A program made the translations under genes and the position numbers. Positions 46,211 through 56,376 of a stretch of DNA of 64,000 bases are shown here, piece by piece (position 1 is the stretch's first letter; every line of letters starts with the position of its first letter). Below the pieces are notes generated by a model. It was given only the letters and a program-made list of their open reading frames with translations, searched no databases and was not told the origin of the DNA. Location: NCBI RefSeq assembly GCF_001431485.1, contig NZ_LDJM01000011.1, forward strand, positions 1-64,000. The letters run 5' to 3'. This stretch comes from Stenotrophomonas ginsengisoli (GTDB taxonomy: Bacteria > Pseudomonadota > Gammaproteobacteria > Xanthomonadales > Xanthomonadaceae).

Positions 46211-46666
46211 TCAGTCCTCGCCGATGTCCTCGTTCCACAGCGCCGGGTGGGCGGTGGTGAAGCGTTCCATCATCTCGATGCAGCGTTCGTCGGCCAGGTC
46301 GATGACCTTGACCCCGGCCTCGCGCAGCCAGTCGATGCCGCCGGCAAAGGTGACCGATTCGCCCACCACCACGGTGCCGATGTTGAACTGGCGCACCAGG
46401 CCGGAGCAGTACCAGCACGGGGCCAGGGTGGTGACCATGATGGTGTCGCGGTAGGAGCGCTGGCGGCCGGCCTTGCGGAAGGCGTCGGTCTCGCCGTGGA
46501 TGGACGGGTCGCCTTCCTGCACGCGGCGGTTGTGGCCGCAGCCGAGCAGGCGGCCATCGTTGTGGTACAGCGCCGCACCGATCGGGATGCCACCTTCTGC
46601 CAGGCCGGCGCGGGCCTGGTCAATGGCCGTTTCCAGCAATGCACGGTAGTCGGGGGTGGTGATCAT
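46211..46666 (-). CDS. Cytosine/nucleoside deaminase (CDA superfamily)
   Basis: The 151-residue zinc deaminase has HGETDAF (zinc His and catalytic Glu) and PCWYCSG (two zinc Cys). The order H-x-E ... P-C-x-x-C is that of the CDA fold. The sequence resembles fungal-type cytosine deaminases and bacterial nucleoside deaminases; the substrate is not certain. ATG 46,666 gives the usual length. It is divergent from ubiE, with a 133-bp control region. Confidence 0.82.
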   Translation of the reverse strand: MITTPDYRALLETAIDQARAGLAEGGIPIGAALYHNDGRLLGCGHNRRVQEGDPSIHGETDAFRKAGRQRSYRDTIMVTTLAPCWYCSGLVRQFNIGTVVVGESVTFAGGIDWLREAGVKVIDLADERCIEMMERFTTAHPALWNEDIGED

Positions 46667-46799
46667 GGGGCAGTCCCTGAAGTGGATGCCGGCCAGTGTG
46701 CCTGATTGCACGCGCATCGTTGCAGCACCGTTTGCGCAGGCTGTGCTATCACTGCCATTTCGCGGCCCACGGGCCGGCCTGCAGTGCGATAATGAACCC

Positions 46800-47564
46800 A
46801 TGAGCCAATCCCCCTACGAAAGCGGTACCACCCACTTCGGTTTCCGCGATGTTGCGGCCAAGGACAAGCAGAAGCTGGTCGCAGAAGTGTTCACCTCGGT
46901 CGCCGGCAAGTACGACCTGATGAACGACCTGATGAGCCTGGGCATCCACCGTGCCTGGAAGCGTTATTTCGTGGCCACCGCGCAGGTCAAGCCGGGTGAC
47001 CGCGTGCTCGACCTGGCTGGCGGCACCGGCGACATCGCCGCGCTGCTCAAGGACCGGGTGGGCAAGGACGGCTACATCGTGCTGGGCGACATCAACGCCG
47101 GCATGCTCACCGTTGGCCGTGACCGTCTGCTCAACCGTGGCCTGGTGTTCGGCCTGGATTACGTCCAGCTCAATGCCGAGGCGCTGCCGTTCCCCGATGC
47201 CAGTTTTGACCTGGTCACCATTGCCTTCGGCCTGCGCAACGTCACCGACAAGGACAAGGCCCTGGCCGAGATGTACCGCGTGCTCAAGCCCGGTGGCCAG
47301 GCCCGCGTGCTGGAGTTCTCCGAAGTCACCGCCGAGTGGTTCAAGCCGATCTACGACTTCCACTCCTTCAAGGTGCTGCCCAAGCTGGGCAAGCTGTTTG
47401 CCCATGGTGATGGCGACAGCTACCAGTACCTGGCCGAGAGCATCCGCAAGCACCCGCCGCAGGAAGAGCTCAAGGGCATGATGGGGCAGGCCGGTTTCGA
47501 GCGCTGCCACTACAAGAACCTGTCCGGCGGGATCTGCGCGATCCATTCCGGCTACAAGCTCTGA
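46800..47564 (+). CDS. ubiE: UbiE/COQ5 C-methyltransferase
   Basis: The 254-residue SAM-dependent enzyme methylates demethylmenaquinol and the ubiquinone precursor. FGFRDVAAKDKQKLVAEVFT, the SAM loop VLDLAGGTGDIAALL and ITIAFGLRNVTDKDKAL match the family. ATG 46,800 is the usual start; longer reading upstream lies in non-coding DNA. A hairpin terminator follows. Confidence 0.95.
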   Translation: MSQSPYESGTTHFGFRDVAAKDKQKLVAEVFTSVAGKYDLMNDLMSLGIHRAWKRYFVATAQVKPGDRVLDLAGGTGDIAALLKDRVGKDGYIVLGDINAGMLTVGRDRLLNRGLVFGLDYVQLNAEALPFPDASFDLVTIAFGLRNVTDKDKALAEMYRVLKPGGQARVLEFSEVTAEWFKPIYDFHSFKVLPKLGKLFAHGDGDSYQYLAESIRKHPPQEELKGMMGQAGFERCHYKNLSGGICAIHSGYKL

Positions 47565-47588
47565 CCCGGCGGGCCAACGCCGGGACAG

Positions 47589-47619
47589 GACGGGCCGCGC
47601 CTTGCGTGGCCCGTTTTTT
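47589..47619 (+). terminator. Terminator after ubiE
   Basis: The hairpin GACGGGCCGCGCC-TTGC-GTGGCCCGTTTTTT ends the ubiE transcript. Confidence 0.8.
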
Positions 47620-47673
47620 ATTTGCACAGGCGCAGGGCGTTACACTGGGCGCTTTCTCTAGTTGGGTTGATCC

Positions 47674-49605
47674 ATGCGTCCTTCGTCCTTGATCCTGCCG
47701 CTGGCCATCGCCCTGGTGCTGGGCACCGCCGGTTGCAGCGAATCGACCACCGCTCCGGCCGCTCCGGCCACGGCAACCAGCGAGGCTTCCATGAGCACGT
47801 CGCGCAGCCACGATGAAAGCTCCTACGCGCAGCCGGAGAAGGTGGTCATCACCGATCTGGCGCTGGATCTGGACCTGGATTTCGATGCCCGCCAGATCAG
47901 CGGCACCGCCACCTACACCCTGGACTGGAAGCGTGATGACGCCAACGAGCTGGTGCTGGACACCCGCGAGCTGGACATCCGCAAGGTCGAGGCGATCGGT
48001 GCTGACGGCAGTGCCGCCGAGCTGGCCTACACCCTGGCCCCGGCCGACAAGGTGTTCGGCTCCAAGCTGACCATTACCGCGATGAGCCAGCCGGCCAAGG
48101 TGCGCATCACCTATGCCACCGCGCCGACCGCTTCGGGCCTGCAGTGGCTGGAGCCGGGCATGACCGAGGGCGGCAAGCTGCCTTTCATGTTCAGCCAGTC
48201 CCAGGCCATCCATGGCCGTTCCTGGATTCCGTTGCAGGACACCCCGGGTGTGCGTTTCACCTACAGCGCCACGGTGCGTTCGCGCCCGGACGTGATGGTG
48301 CTGATGAGTGCGGACAACGCGCCTGATGCGGTACGTGATGGCGAGTACAGCTTCACCATGCCGCAGCCGATCCCGTCCTACCTGCTGGCCATTGCCGCCG
48401 GTGACCTGGTGTTCCAGCCGGTGTCGCCGCGTTCGGGCATCTGGGCCGAACCGAGCATGGTCGGCAAGGCGGCCAAGGAATTCGAAGACACCGAAAAGAT
48501 GATTGTGGCCACCGAGAAGCTCTACGGCGAATACCGCTGGGGCCGCTACGACATGCTGGTGCTGCCGCCGTCCTTCCCCTTCGGTGGCATGGAGAACCCG
48601 CGCCTGACCTTTGCCACCCCGACCGTGATCACCGGCGACAAGTCGCTGGTGTCGCTGATTGCCCATGAACTGGCCCACAGCTGGTCGGGCAACCTGGTGA
48701 CCAACTCCAGCTGGAAGGACATCTGGCTCAACGAGGGTTTCACCAGCTACGTGCAGAGCCGCATTGTCGAGGCGGTGTACGGCAAGGAAATGGCCGACAT
48801 GGAGCGCATGATCGACCAGGCCGGGCTGAAGGAGGAGCTGGCCGATACCCCGGAAGCCCAGCAGTTGCTGGCCCTGGCCCCGCTGGGCGAGCTGGACCCG
48901 GACGAGGCGCTGTCCAGCGTGGCCTATGACAAGGGCGCCTGGTTCCTGCAGTTCCTGGAGCAGCGCTTCGGCCGCGAGGTGTTCGATGCCTTCCTGCGTG
49001 GCTGGTTTGACAGCCATGCCTTCGGCAGCACCGATACCGATACCTTCGTGGCCTACCTCAACGCCGAATTGGTGAGCAAGAACCCGCATGCGGTCAGTGC
49101 GGCCGAGCTGGATGCCTGGATCAACCAGCCGGGTATCCCGTCCACCGCGCCGAAGGCCATCTCGCGCAATTTCGCCATCGTCGACAGCGCCCGCATTGCG
49201 GTGCAGGGCAGCGGCGAGCTGCCCAACCGTGAAGTGACCCGCCATTGGGTGACCCAGGAATGGGTGCACTTCATCTCCGGCCTGGGCGATACCCAGGAGG
49301 TGGAACTGCTGGCCAAGCTGGACAAGGCCTATGGCCTGACCGGCACCAGCAATGGCGAGATCGCCATGCGCTGGTATCCGCTGGCCATCCGCAGCGGCTA
49401 TGACGCCGCGGTGCCGCAGGCGCAGGCCTTCATCGAGAAGGTCGGCCGTCGCAAGCTGATCATGCCGATCTATGCCGAGCTGGTGAAAACCCAGGCCGGG
49501 CTGGAGGCGGCGCGCACCAGTTTCGAGCGCGCCCGTGCCGGTTACCACCCGATCACCACCGCGTCGGTGGAGGCCATGCTGGCCCAGGCCAAGCCGGCCA
49601 ACTGA
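47674..49605 (+). CDS. M1-family metallopeptidase (leukotriene A4 hydrolase-like), lipoprotein
   Basis: The 643-residue aminopeptidase has a lipobox LGTAGC. The substrate motif GGMENP is followed by the zinc site HELAHSWSGN with the second Glu in NEGFTSY. A C-terminal armadillo-like LTA4H domain covers about 500-640. Such enzymes remove N-terminal residues from peptides. Export to the envelope is inferred from the lipobox. A terminator follows. Confidence 0.88.
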   Translation: MRPSSLILPLAIALVLGTAGCSESTTAPAAPATATSEASMSTSRSHDESSYAQPEKVVITDLALDLDLDFDARQISGTATYTLDWKRDDANELVLDTRELDIRKVEAIGADGSAAELAYTLAPADKVFGSKLTITAMSQPAKVRITYATAPTASGLQWLEPGMTEGGKLPFMFSQSQAIHGRSWIPLQDTPGVRFTYSATVRSRPDVMVLMSADNAPDAVRDGEYSFTMPQPIPSYLLAIAAGDLVFQPVSPRSGIWAEPSMVGKAAKEFEDTEKMIVATEKLYGEYRWGRYDMLVLPPSFPFGGMENPRLTFATPTVITGDKSLVSLIAHELAHSWSGNLVTNSSWKDIWLNEGFTSYVQSRIVEAVYGKEMADMERMIDQAGLKEELADTPEAQQLLALAPLGELDPDEALSSVAYDKGAWFLQFLEQRFGREVFDAFLRGWFDSHAFGSTDTDTFVAYLNAELVSKNPHAVSAAELDAWINQPGIPSTAPKAISRNFAIVDSARIAVQGSGELPNREVTRHWVTQEWVHFISGLGDTQEVELLAKLDKAYGLTGTSNGEIAMRWYPLAIRSGYDAAVPQAQAFIEKVGRRKLIMPIYAELVKTQAGLEAARTSFERARAGYHPITTASVEAMLAQAKPAN

Positions 49606-49629
49606 GCTTCAAGCCATTGATGTGAAAGC

Positions 49630-49660
49630 AAACGGCGGGCCGCAAGGCCCGCCGTTTGCT
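49630..49660 (+). terminator. Hairpin terminator after the M1 peptidase
   Basis: The stem AAACGGCGGGCC/GGCCCGCCGTTT has a GCAA loop, then GCTTGTGTG. Confidence 0.75.
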
Positions 49661-49822
49661 TGTGTGTGCGTCATCGGGGGAGTTGGTCATGCCGGTGTCA
49701 CTGCACGCATGCATCTTTTGTGTGAAACTGGCGTGAACAAATACGTTTCATAACCTGCCGGCGCAAGGCGGGCATTGCCGGCCGTAGCGAGCGGACGGTT
49801 TCCAATCGGGGTGGGCACAGGC

Positions 49823-50290
49823 ATGGGCGAGGCGGCAGCAAACGGCGCATACGAACGGTTCAAGCCGGCGGCATGGCAGGCGTGCGGGCCCGAACATGGC
49901 CAGCACAACGGGCTGGCTGCCGTTGGTGCCGACGAGGATGCCCTGCAATGGGCGCTGCTGCGTCCGCAATTGCTGTTCCTGGTCCGCTGGCCGGATCCGC
50001 GCCAGGTACCCGAGGCGGTGGGCTGGGGCAATACGGTGCGCGTATGTGCCTTGCTGGGCCGGCGCCAGAGCGCCGCTTTCCTGGTTGCGCAGTTGCTGGG
50101 CATGGACAGTGCGCGTTGTCAGCAGGTGCTGCTGCTGCTGTGGCGGCAGGGCTGTCTGCAGTGCACGGGCAGCGGGCCGGGGGCGGTGCCCTCGACTGCC
50201 GGCAGCCTGTCCGATCCGGCGCCCACCACGCCGGCAGGTTCATTCATCGTGCGCCTGTGGCGGCGTCTGGCGGGGCTGGGACAGGACTGA
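49823..50290 (+). CDS. Hypothetical protein of a GTPase/roadblock operon
   Basis: The 155-residue soluble protein is of unknown family. ATG 49,823 is preferred over an upstream in-frame start, since it follows a GGGCACAGGC stretch and trims a poor N-terminus. LRPQLLFLVRWPDPRQV and SAAFLVAQLLGMD are its most ordered parts; the latter with VLLLLWRQGCLQC resembles a winged-helix-like regulator. Its stop is 15 bases from the GTPase start, so it belongs to the same operon. Confidence 0.5.
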   Translation: MGEAAANGAYERFKPAAWQACGPEHGQHNGLAAVGADEDALQWALLRPQLLFLVRWPDPRQVPEAVGWGNTVRVCALLGRRQSAAFLVAQLLGMDSARCQQVLLLLWRQGCLQCTGSGPGAVPSTAGSLSDPAPTTPAGSFIVRLWRRLAGLGQD

Positions 50291-50305
50291 GCGCAGGAGG
50301 GGTCT

Positions 50306-50911
50306 ATGGAATGGAATATTGCCTTCATGGGGCCGGTCGGAGCGGGCAAGACCACGGCAATCAGCTCGGTCAGTGACATCGACTGCCTGGATACCGAGGT
50401 GGCCCATTACGAGGGCAGCCCGGACAGCAGCAAGCTGACCACCACCGTGGCCCTGGACATGGGCGTGCTGGAGCTGGGCGGCGACGACCGCCTGCGCCTG
50501 CAGGGGGCGCCCGGCCAGCAGCGCTTTGATTACATGTGGGACATCCTGCTGGCGCAGGCCCAGGCGGTGGTGATCCTGGTCGGCGCCGGCGTGCAGGCGC
50601 AGCAGGAGCTTGATTTCTACCTGGCCCAGGTCCGGCGTCTGACCGAAGGGCAGGGGCGGGCGGTACCGGTGGTGATCGGCCTGACCCATGCCGATGCCGT
50701 GCAGGACAGTGCTGGCCTGCGCTTTGCCGGGCAGGGCTGCCCGTGCAGCCAGTGCCAGCCGCCCATCGTGCCGGTGGATGCGCGTGAGCGCGGCAGTGTG
50801 GTGCGCCTGCTGCAGGTGGTGACCGCGCTGCTGGAAGTGAGCGTGCGTCATCCCGAGCCGGCATTGCACCAGTGGCAGTGCCAGATGGCCGGGCGTGCGG
50901 GATTGCAGTGA
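50306..50911 (+). CDS. MglA/Rab-like small GTPase
   Basis: The 201-residue protein has a P-loop GPVGAGKT at residues 10-17, a G3-like QGAPGQQRFDYMW segment, and a THAD in place of the usual N/TKxD specificity motif. It is followed by a roadblock/LC7 gene whose products commonly act as GAP partners (MglB-type). Several Cys in GQGCPCSQCQ near the C-terminus could bind a metal or be lipidated. Such pairs control polarity or motility; here the function is unknown. Confidence 0.7.
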   Translation: MEWNIAFMGPVGAGKTTAISSVSDIDCLDTEVAHYEGSPDSSKLTTTVALDMGVLELGGDDRLRLQGAPGQQRFDYMWDILLAQAQAVVILVGAGVQAQQELDFYLAQVRRLTEGQGRAVPVVIGLTHADAVQDSAGLRFAGQGCPCSQCQPPIVPVDARERGSVVRLLQVVTALLEVSVRHPEPALHQWQCQMAGRAGLQ

Positions 50912-50937
50912 GCGGCAGCAATGCCAGAGGAGTGGAC

Positions 50938-51333
50938 GTGGAGCAAAGCGTTGAAAAGGCGGCGCGTGCGATCCTGCGCCAGTTGCAGGGCACCGAGCCC
51001 GGCATCCAGGCGCTGGCCTGGGTGGACCGGGCCGGGCAGGTGGTGACCGCGCTGTTCCAGACCGGCAACCAGGACCGGGTCGGGGCGATGAGCGCCTCGT
51101 TGCTGGCGCTGTCGGCTGCCGCCAGTCGCGAGGTGGCACTGGGGCCGTTGCACCAGGTCATTCTCAATGGTGCCGAAGGCACCATGCTGCTGACCGGCAC
51201 CGGCAAGGATCATGTCTTGTTGATCGCTGCCGACACCAAGGTCAACCTGGGACGTCTGCTGCTGCATGCGCAGTCGGTCGGCAACCGCCTGGCCGAGCTG
51301 GCCACAAGGTCCGAGGTACCGGTGCTGGCCTGA
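50938..51333 (+). CDS. Roadblock/LC7-domain protein
   Basis: The 131-residue protein covers one roadblock/LC7 fold. GIQALAWVDRAGQVV is followed by two helices and a C-terminal beta pair TMLLTGTGKDHVLLIAADT. It is a probable partner of the GTPase encoded just upstream. GTG 50,938 has GAGGAG in front; GTG 50,908 overlapping the previous stop is an alternative. Confidence 0.7.
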   Translation: MEQSVEKAARAILRQLQGTEPGIQALAWVDRAGQVVTALFQTGNQDRVGAMSASLLALSAAASREVALGPLHQVILNGAEGTMLLTGTGKDHVLLIAADTKVNLGRLLLHAQSVGNRLAELATRSEVPVLA

Positions 51334-51386
51334 GCATGTGCGGGCTACACTGCAGTCACCTTTTTGGTTTGCGAGTTGCCCGTCCG

Positions 51387-52121
51387 ATGAAAATGATTGC
51401 CCTGCCTGCCTTGCTGGCCGTCCTGGCCCTGAGTGCCTGCGCTGATCCGGAAGCCGAACGTGCCAAGGCCGAGGCGGCGGCAGCGGCTGAAAATGCACGC
51501 AAGGAGCAGGAAGCGGCGCTGATCGCCGGCAACTTCGAGCAGGCCGTGGCGGCGGCGGACTGGGATCGCGCCCGCCTGCAGGGCGTCTCCTTGCTGGATC
51601 AGTATCCCGATAGCGCTGCAGCGGCAGCCGTGGCGGCGCAGATGGACGTGGTGCGTGAGAAGGCCGAGGCCGCGCGCGAACTGCGCCGGCTGCAGGCGTT
51701 GTGGCACTACAACCAGGTCGCCGCCGGCAGTGGCCTGCAGAAGTCGGCGGCGATCTATGCCAAGACCCCGGTGGATGTGGACGGCAGCGGGGCCAAGGCG
51801 GTGCAGCTGGTGTTCCGTGACCACCCGCAGTGGAAGCAGCATGCCTACCTGGTGTTGCAGGCGGGGGACTTCCGCTGTGCCGGTGGTTGCCAGGTCAAGG
51901 TGCGCATTGATGATGGCCCGGTGCGCTCGATGGCGGCCTGGCGCCCGGACACCGACGAGGCGATCGCCATGTTCATCACCGACCACAAGCAGCTGTGGAA
52001 GAACGCCGCCCAGGCCAGCCAGTTGAGTATTGAATTCCCGGTCAAGGCCGGTGGTACCCGCACGGCGGTATTCGAGACCAAGGGAGTGGATGCCACCACC
52101 CTGCCGGCACGCTGGAACTGA
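51387..52121 (+). CDS. Lipoprotein of unknown function
   Basis: The 244-residue lipoprotein has lipobox LSAC, an Ala/Glu-rich helical neck (AERAKAEAAAAAENARKEQE), and a C-terminal domain of strands with two Cys in FRCAGGCQVKVRIDD. Predicted to sit in the envelope. It may be co-transcribed with the roadblock gene, but the 53-bp gap and lipobox suggest an independent role. The C-terminus comes within four bases of the convergent GGDEF gene. Confidence 0.65.
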   Translation: MKMIALPALLAVLALSACADPEAERAKAEAAAAAENARKEQEAALIAGNFEQAVAAADWDRARLQGVSLLDQYPDSAAAAAVAAQMDVVREKAEAARELRRLQALWHYNQVAAGSGLQKSAAIYAKTPVDVDGSGAKAVQLVFRDHPQWKQHAYLVLQAGDFRCAGGCQVKVRIDDGPVRSMAAWRPDTDEAIAMFITDHKQLWKNAAQASQLSIEFPVKAGGTRTAVFETKGVDATTLPARWN

Positions 52122-52125
52122 TCGA

Positions 52126-53517
52126 TCAGGCCGCGGGTGCGACCATGACCTGGTTGCGCCCGTTGCCCTTGGCCCGGTACAGCGCCTTGTCGGCATGGTG
52201 CAGCACGGTGTCGATGTGGCGTTCGTCATGCCGGCCCAGGACGGCCACCCCGATGGACAGGGTCACCGCCAACGGCGGCAGGCCGGGAAACAGCACGAAG
52301 GGCTCCTCGTCGATGCGCTGGCGCAGTGTTTCGGCCAGTTGACGGCTCTGCTCCAGGTCGGCGTCGGGTAGCAGCACGGCAAACTCCTCGCCGCCGAGGC
52401 GGCCGATCATCGCGCTTTCGGGCAGGCTGGTGCGCAGGCGTTGGGCCACCTCGGACAGCACCCGGTCACCGGAGGCATGGCCGTAGCGGTCATTGATCTG
52501 CTTGAACAGGTCAATGTCGATCATCAGGGTGCCGATCTGGCGGTGGCGGTCACGCAGCTGCTGCTGGATCTGTTCGAAGAAGCCGGCGCGGCTGAGGATG
52601 CCGGTCAGTGCATCGTGGGCCGCCGCGTGGTGCAGGGCCTTGAGCATGCGTTCGCGGGTGGCGCTCATCGCCGAGACCATCAGCGGGGCCACGGCGAGCA
52701 TGGCCATGCCCAGGCGCAAGGACACCACTTCGGCCAGGCCCAGTTCGCTGACCCCCAGCCGGAGCTGGCCGGTGGCAATGCACAGCAGGGTGCCGATGCA
52801 CACCACCAGGGTGCACAGGGCGGTGAGCCGCTGTGGGTAGAGCAGGGCGCACCAGAGCAGGGCCGGTACGCAGAACACCAGGGCCCCGGGGCCGCCGATC
52901 AGCAGTGCCAGCACGGCGCTGGCCAACAGCGTGGCCAGTGGCGCCCAGCGCAGGCGGCCAAGGCTGGCAGCGGGTGCCAGTGGCTGGTTGTTGGCAGTGA
53001 GCAGCAGGCTGGGCAGCAAGGCCATGTAGCAGACCAGCTCGGCCGAGAGCCAGTAGCTGATCGCCTGCAGGTGGTCCATTTCGAGCAGGAAGCGGGTGGC
53101 CGGCATGGCCACCAGTGCCGATACCAGGGCGGCCAGGGCACTGGCCAGCAGCAACAGCAGGATCGAGGACGGGCCCAGCAGCAGGCGGTTGAAATGCGGG
53201 CTGTTGCGCAACAGCAGATAGCCGGCAGCCACCCCGAGCAGGTTGGCGGCGGTCATGTGCAGGCTCAGTTCCAGGCTGCTGCCGGTGACCAGGTCGGCGC
53301 TGATGAAGGCCGCGGCGGCGCAGCTCCAGCCCGCGATGCCGGCCAGACGGCGACGACGCAGCAACCAGCCCATCAGCAGGGCGTTGCTGATCCAGACCAC
53401 GGCAAGCATGTTTTCCGGCCGGCTGAAGATGCCGAGCAGGCAGCAGGCCAACAGGCTCAGGCCAAACCCCAGCAACAGGCTGGCGCTGGGTTGGCGGCTG
53501 CGCGAGAACAACTGCAT
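52126..53517 (-). CDS. Membrane-bound diguanylate cyclase (GGDEF)
   Basis: The 463-residue protein has an N-terminal membrane domain of about eight helices (MASE1-like layout). A GGDEF cyclase domain from about residue 300 holds TLMIDIDLFKQINDRYGH and the active-site loop GRLGGEEFAVLLPDA. The GGEEF signature predicts active c-di-GMP synthesis. No EAL domain is present. ATG 53,517 follows AAGGGG with six-base spacing. Confidence 0.85.
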   Translation of the reverse strand: MQLFSRSRQPSASLLLGFGLSLLACCLLGIFSRPENMLAVVWISNALLMGWLLRRRRLAGIAGWSCAAAAFISADLVTGSSLELSLHMTAANLLGVAAGYLLLRNSPHFNRLLLGPSSILLLLLASALAALVSALVAMPATRFLLEMDHLQAISYWLSAELVCYMALLPSLLLTANNQPLAPAASLGRLRWAPLATLLASAVLALLIGGPGALVFCVPALLWCALLYPQRLTALCTLVVCIGTLLCIATGQLRLGVSELGLAEVVSLRLGMAMLAVAPLMVSAMSATRERMLKALHHAAAHDALTGILSRAGFFEQIQQQLRDRHRQIGTLMIDIDLFKQINDRYGHASGDRVLSEVAQRLRTSLPESAMIGRLGGEEFAVLLPDADLEQSRQLAETLRQRIDEEPFVLFPGLPPLAVTLSIGVAVLGRHDERHIDTVLHHADKALYRAKGNGRNQVMVAPAA

Positions 53518-53557
53518 GCAAATCCCCTTCAACGGCTGCCCAATGATGACAGCAAGC

Positions 53558-53633
<76 letters not shown>

Positions 53634-53649
53634 GACGCGGGGTGCAGCA

Positions 53650-53725
<76 letters not shown>

Positions 53726-53745
53726 GGATTGTGGTGGCACCGCGA

Positions 53746-53821
<76 letters not shown>

Positions 53822-53842
53822 ACTGGGGGCCCGGGCGCATGC

Positions 53843-53918
<76 letters not shown>

Positions 53919-53975
53919 GCTGCGCCGTTCACGGCCGTGTGGGGCCGTAAACAGGAGCGGAATTTTAGCAGGAAA

Positions 53976-54908
53976 TTACAGCGAGTAACCGAATTGCTGC
54001 TTGAATTCTTCGTTGAACTGGGCGAAATCGAAGTGCTGGTTCTGGGTGCCCGGATATTCGACCTTCAGGGCGCCCATCAGGTTGCCCATGCGGCCGATGG
54101 TCAGCCAGTCATAGCCATTTTCGATGCCGAACAGCAGGCCGGCGCGGAAGGCATCGCCACAGCCGGTCGGGTCGGTCACGCGGCGCTCGTGTGCCGGCGG
54201 GATGTCATAGCTCTTTTCCGGGGTGTGGATGACCGCACCCTTCGGGCCCTTGGTGGTGATGTAGGCCTTGACCCGCGACACGATCTGCTTTTCATCCCAG
54301 CCGGTGCGCTGCTGCAGCAGGTTGGACTCGTAGTCGTTGACCACGACGTAGTCGGCCTGTTCGATGAAGTCGCGCAGTTCCGGGCCGTTGAACAGCGGCA
54401 TGGCCTGGCCCGGATCGAAGATGAAGGGGATGCCGCATTCGCGGAATTCGGCCGCGTTCTGGATCATGCCCTCGCGACCGTCCGGGGAGACGATGCCGAT
54501 GGTCACGCCGGGCACATCGCGCACGTGGTTTTCATACGACTTGGCCATCGCGCCCGGGTGGAAGGCGGTGATCTGGTTGTTGTCGTGGTCGGTGGTGATG
54601 AACGCCTGCGGGGTGAACATGTCATCGATCACCTTCAGCTGCGACATGTCGATGCCGCACTTGGCGAAGTGCTCGCGGTACGGGCCGAAGTCCTGGCCGA
54701 CGGTTGCCATCGGCACCGGCTTGCCGCCCAGCAGCTGCAGGTTGTAAGCGATGTTGCCGGCGCAGCCGCCGAATTCGCGGCGCATGGCCGGAACCAGGAA
54801 CGACACGTTCAGGATGTGCACCTTGTCCGGCAGGATGTGGTTCTTGAACTGGTCCGGAAACACCATGATGGTGTCAAAGGCGAGGGAACCACAGATCAGA
54901 GCGGACAT
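53976..54908 (-). CDS. PfkB-family sugar/nucleoside kinase
   Basis: The 310-residue kinase opens ICGSLAFDTIM and has EFGGCAGNIAYNL for the substrate lid. The ATP/catalytic loop is DPTGCGDAFRAG with its catalytic Asp. The sequence resembles adenosine-kinase-type PfkB proteins; the precise substrate (adenosine or a sugar) is not determinable here. ATG 54,908 has AAAGG upstream, trimming a long spurious N-terminus that is the antisense of mreB. Confidence 0.85.
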   Translation of the reverse strand: MSALICGSLAFDTIMVFPDQFKNHILPDKVHILNVSFLVPAMRREFGGCAGNIAYNLQLLGGKPVPMATVGQDFGPYREHFAKCGIDMSQLKVIDDMFTPQAFITTDHDNNQITAFHPGAMAKSYENHVRDVPGVTIGIVSPDGREGMIQNAAEFRECGIPFIFDPGQAMPLFNGPELRDFIEQADYVVVNDYESNLLQQRTGWDEKQIVSRVKAYITTKGPKGAVIHTPEKSYDIPPAHERRVTDPTGCGDAFRAGLLFGIENGYDWLTIGRMGNLMGALKVEYPGTQNQHFDFAQFNEEFKQQFGYSL

Positions 54909-55121
54909 CGGATAAAGCCTTTCGGGTATATGGGGATAGGGCCTGACGCGCACGCGCGCAGGCGGACGCCCACAGGCGCCTCGAGCGGCATAGATTAACG
55001 CTTGTCGCCGCGCAGAACCAGAACCGGGGTCTGAACGGGTGATGTCGCAAGGTTGACGCAACGCGACCAAAGTCGCCCTTGACGGGCCTGCCGCCTTGCC
55101 CGCCCCCCGGTGGGTTGCTAG

Positions 55122-56249
<1,128 letters not shown>

Positions 56250-56376
56250 GCCTTCGGGCAACCGATGAACCTCGCGCTCCTGCCCCCAGCCCCTGGCCGC
56301 CCCGTGCGGCGCCATGCGGCGGGTACAGGAGCGTGTTGGCCTCGTTTTTTCCTGCAGACAAGCCTTGCCTGACACT

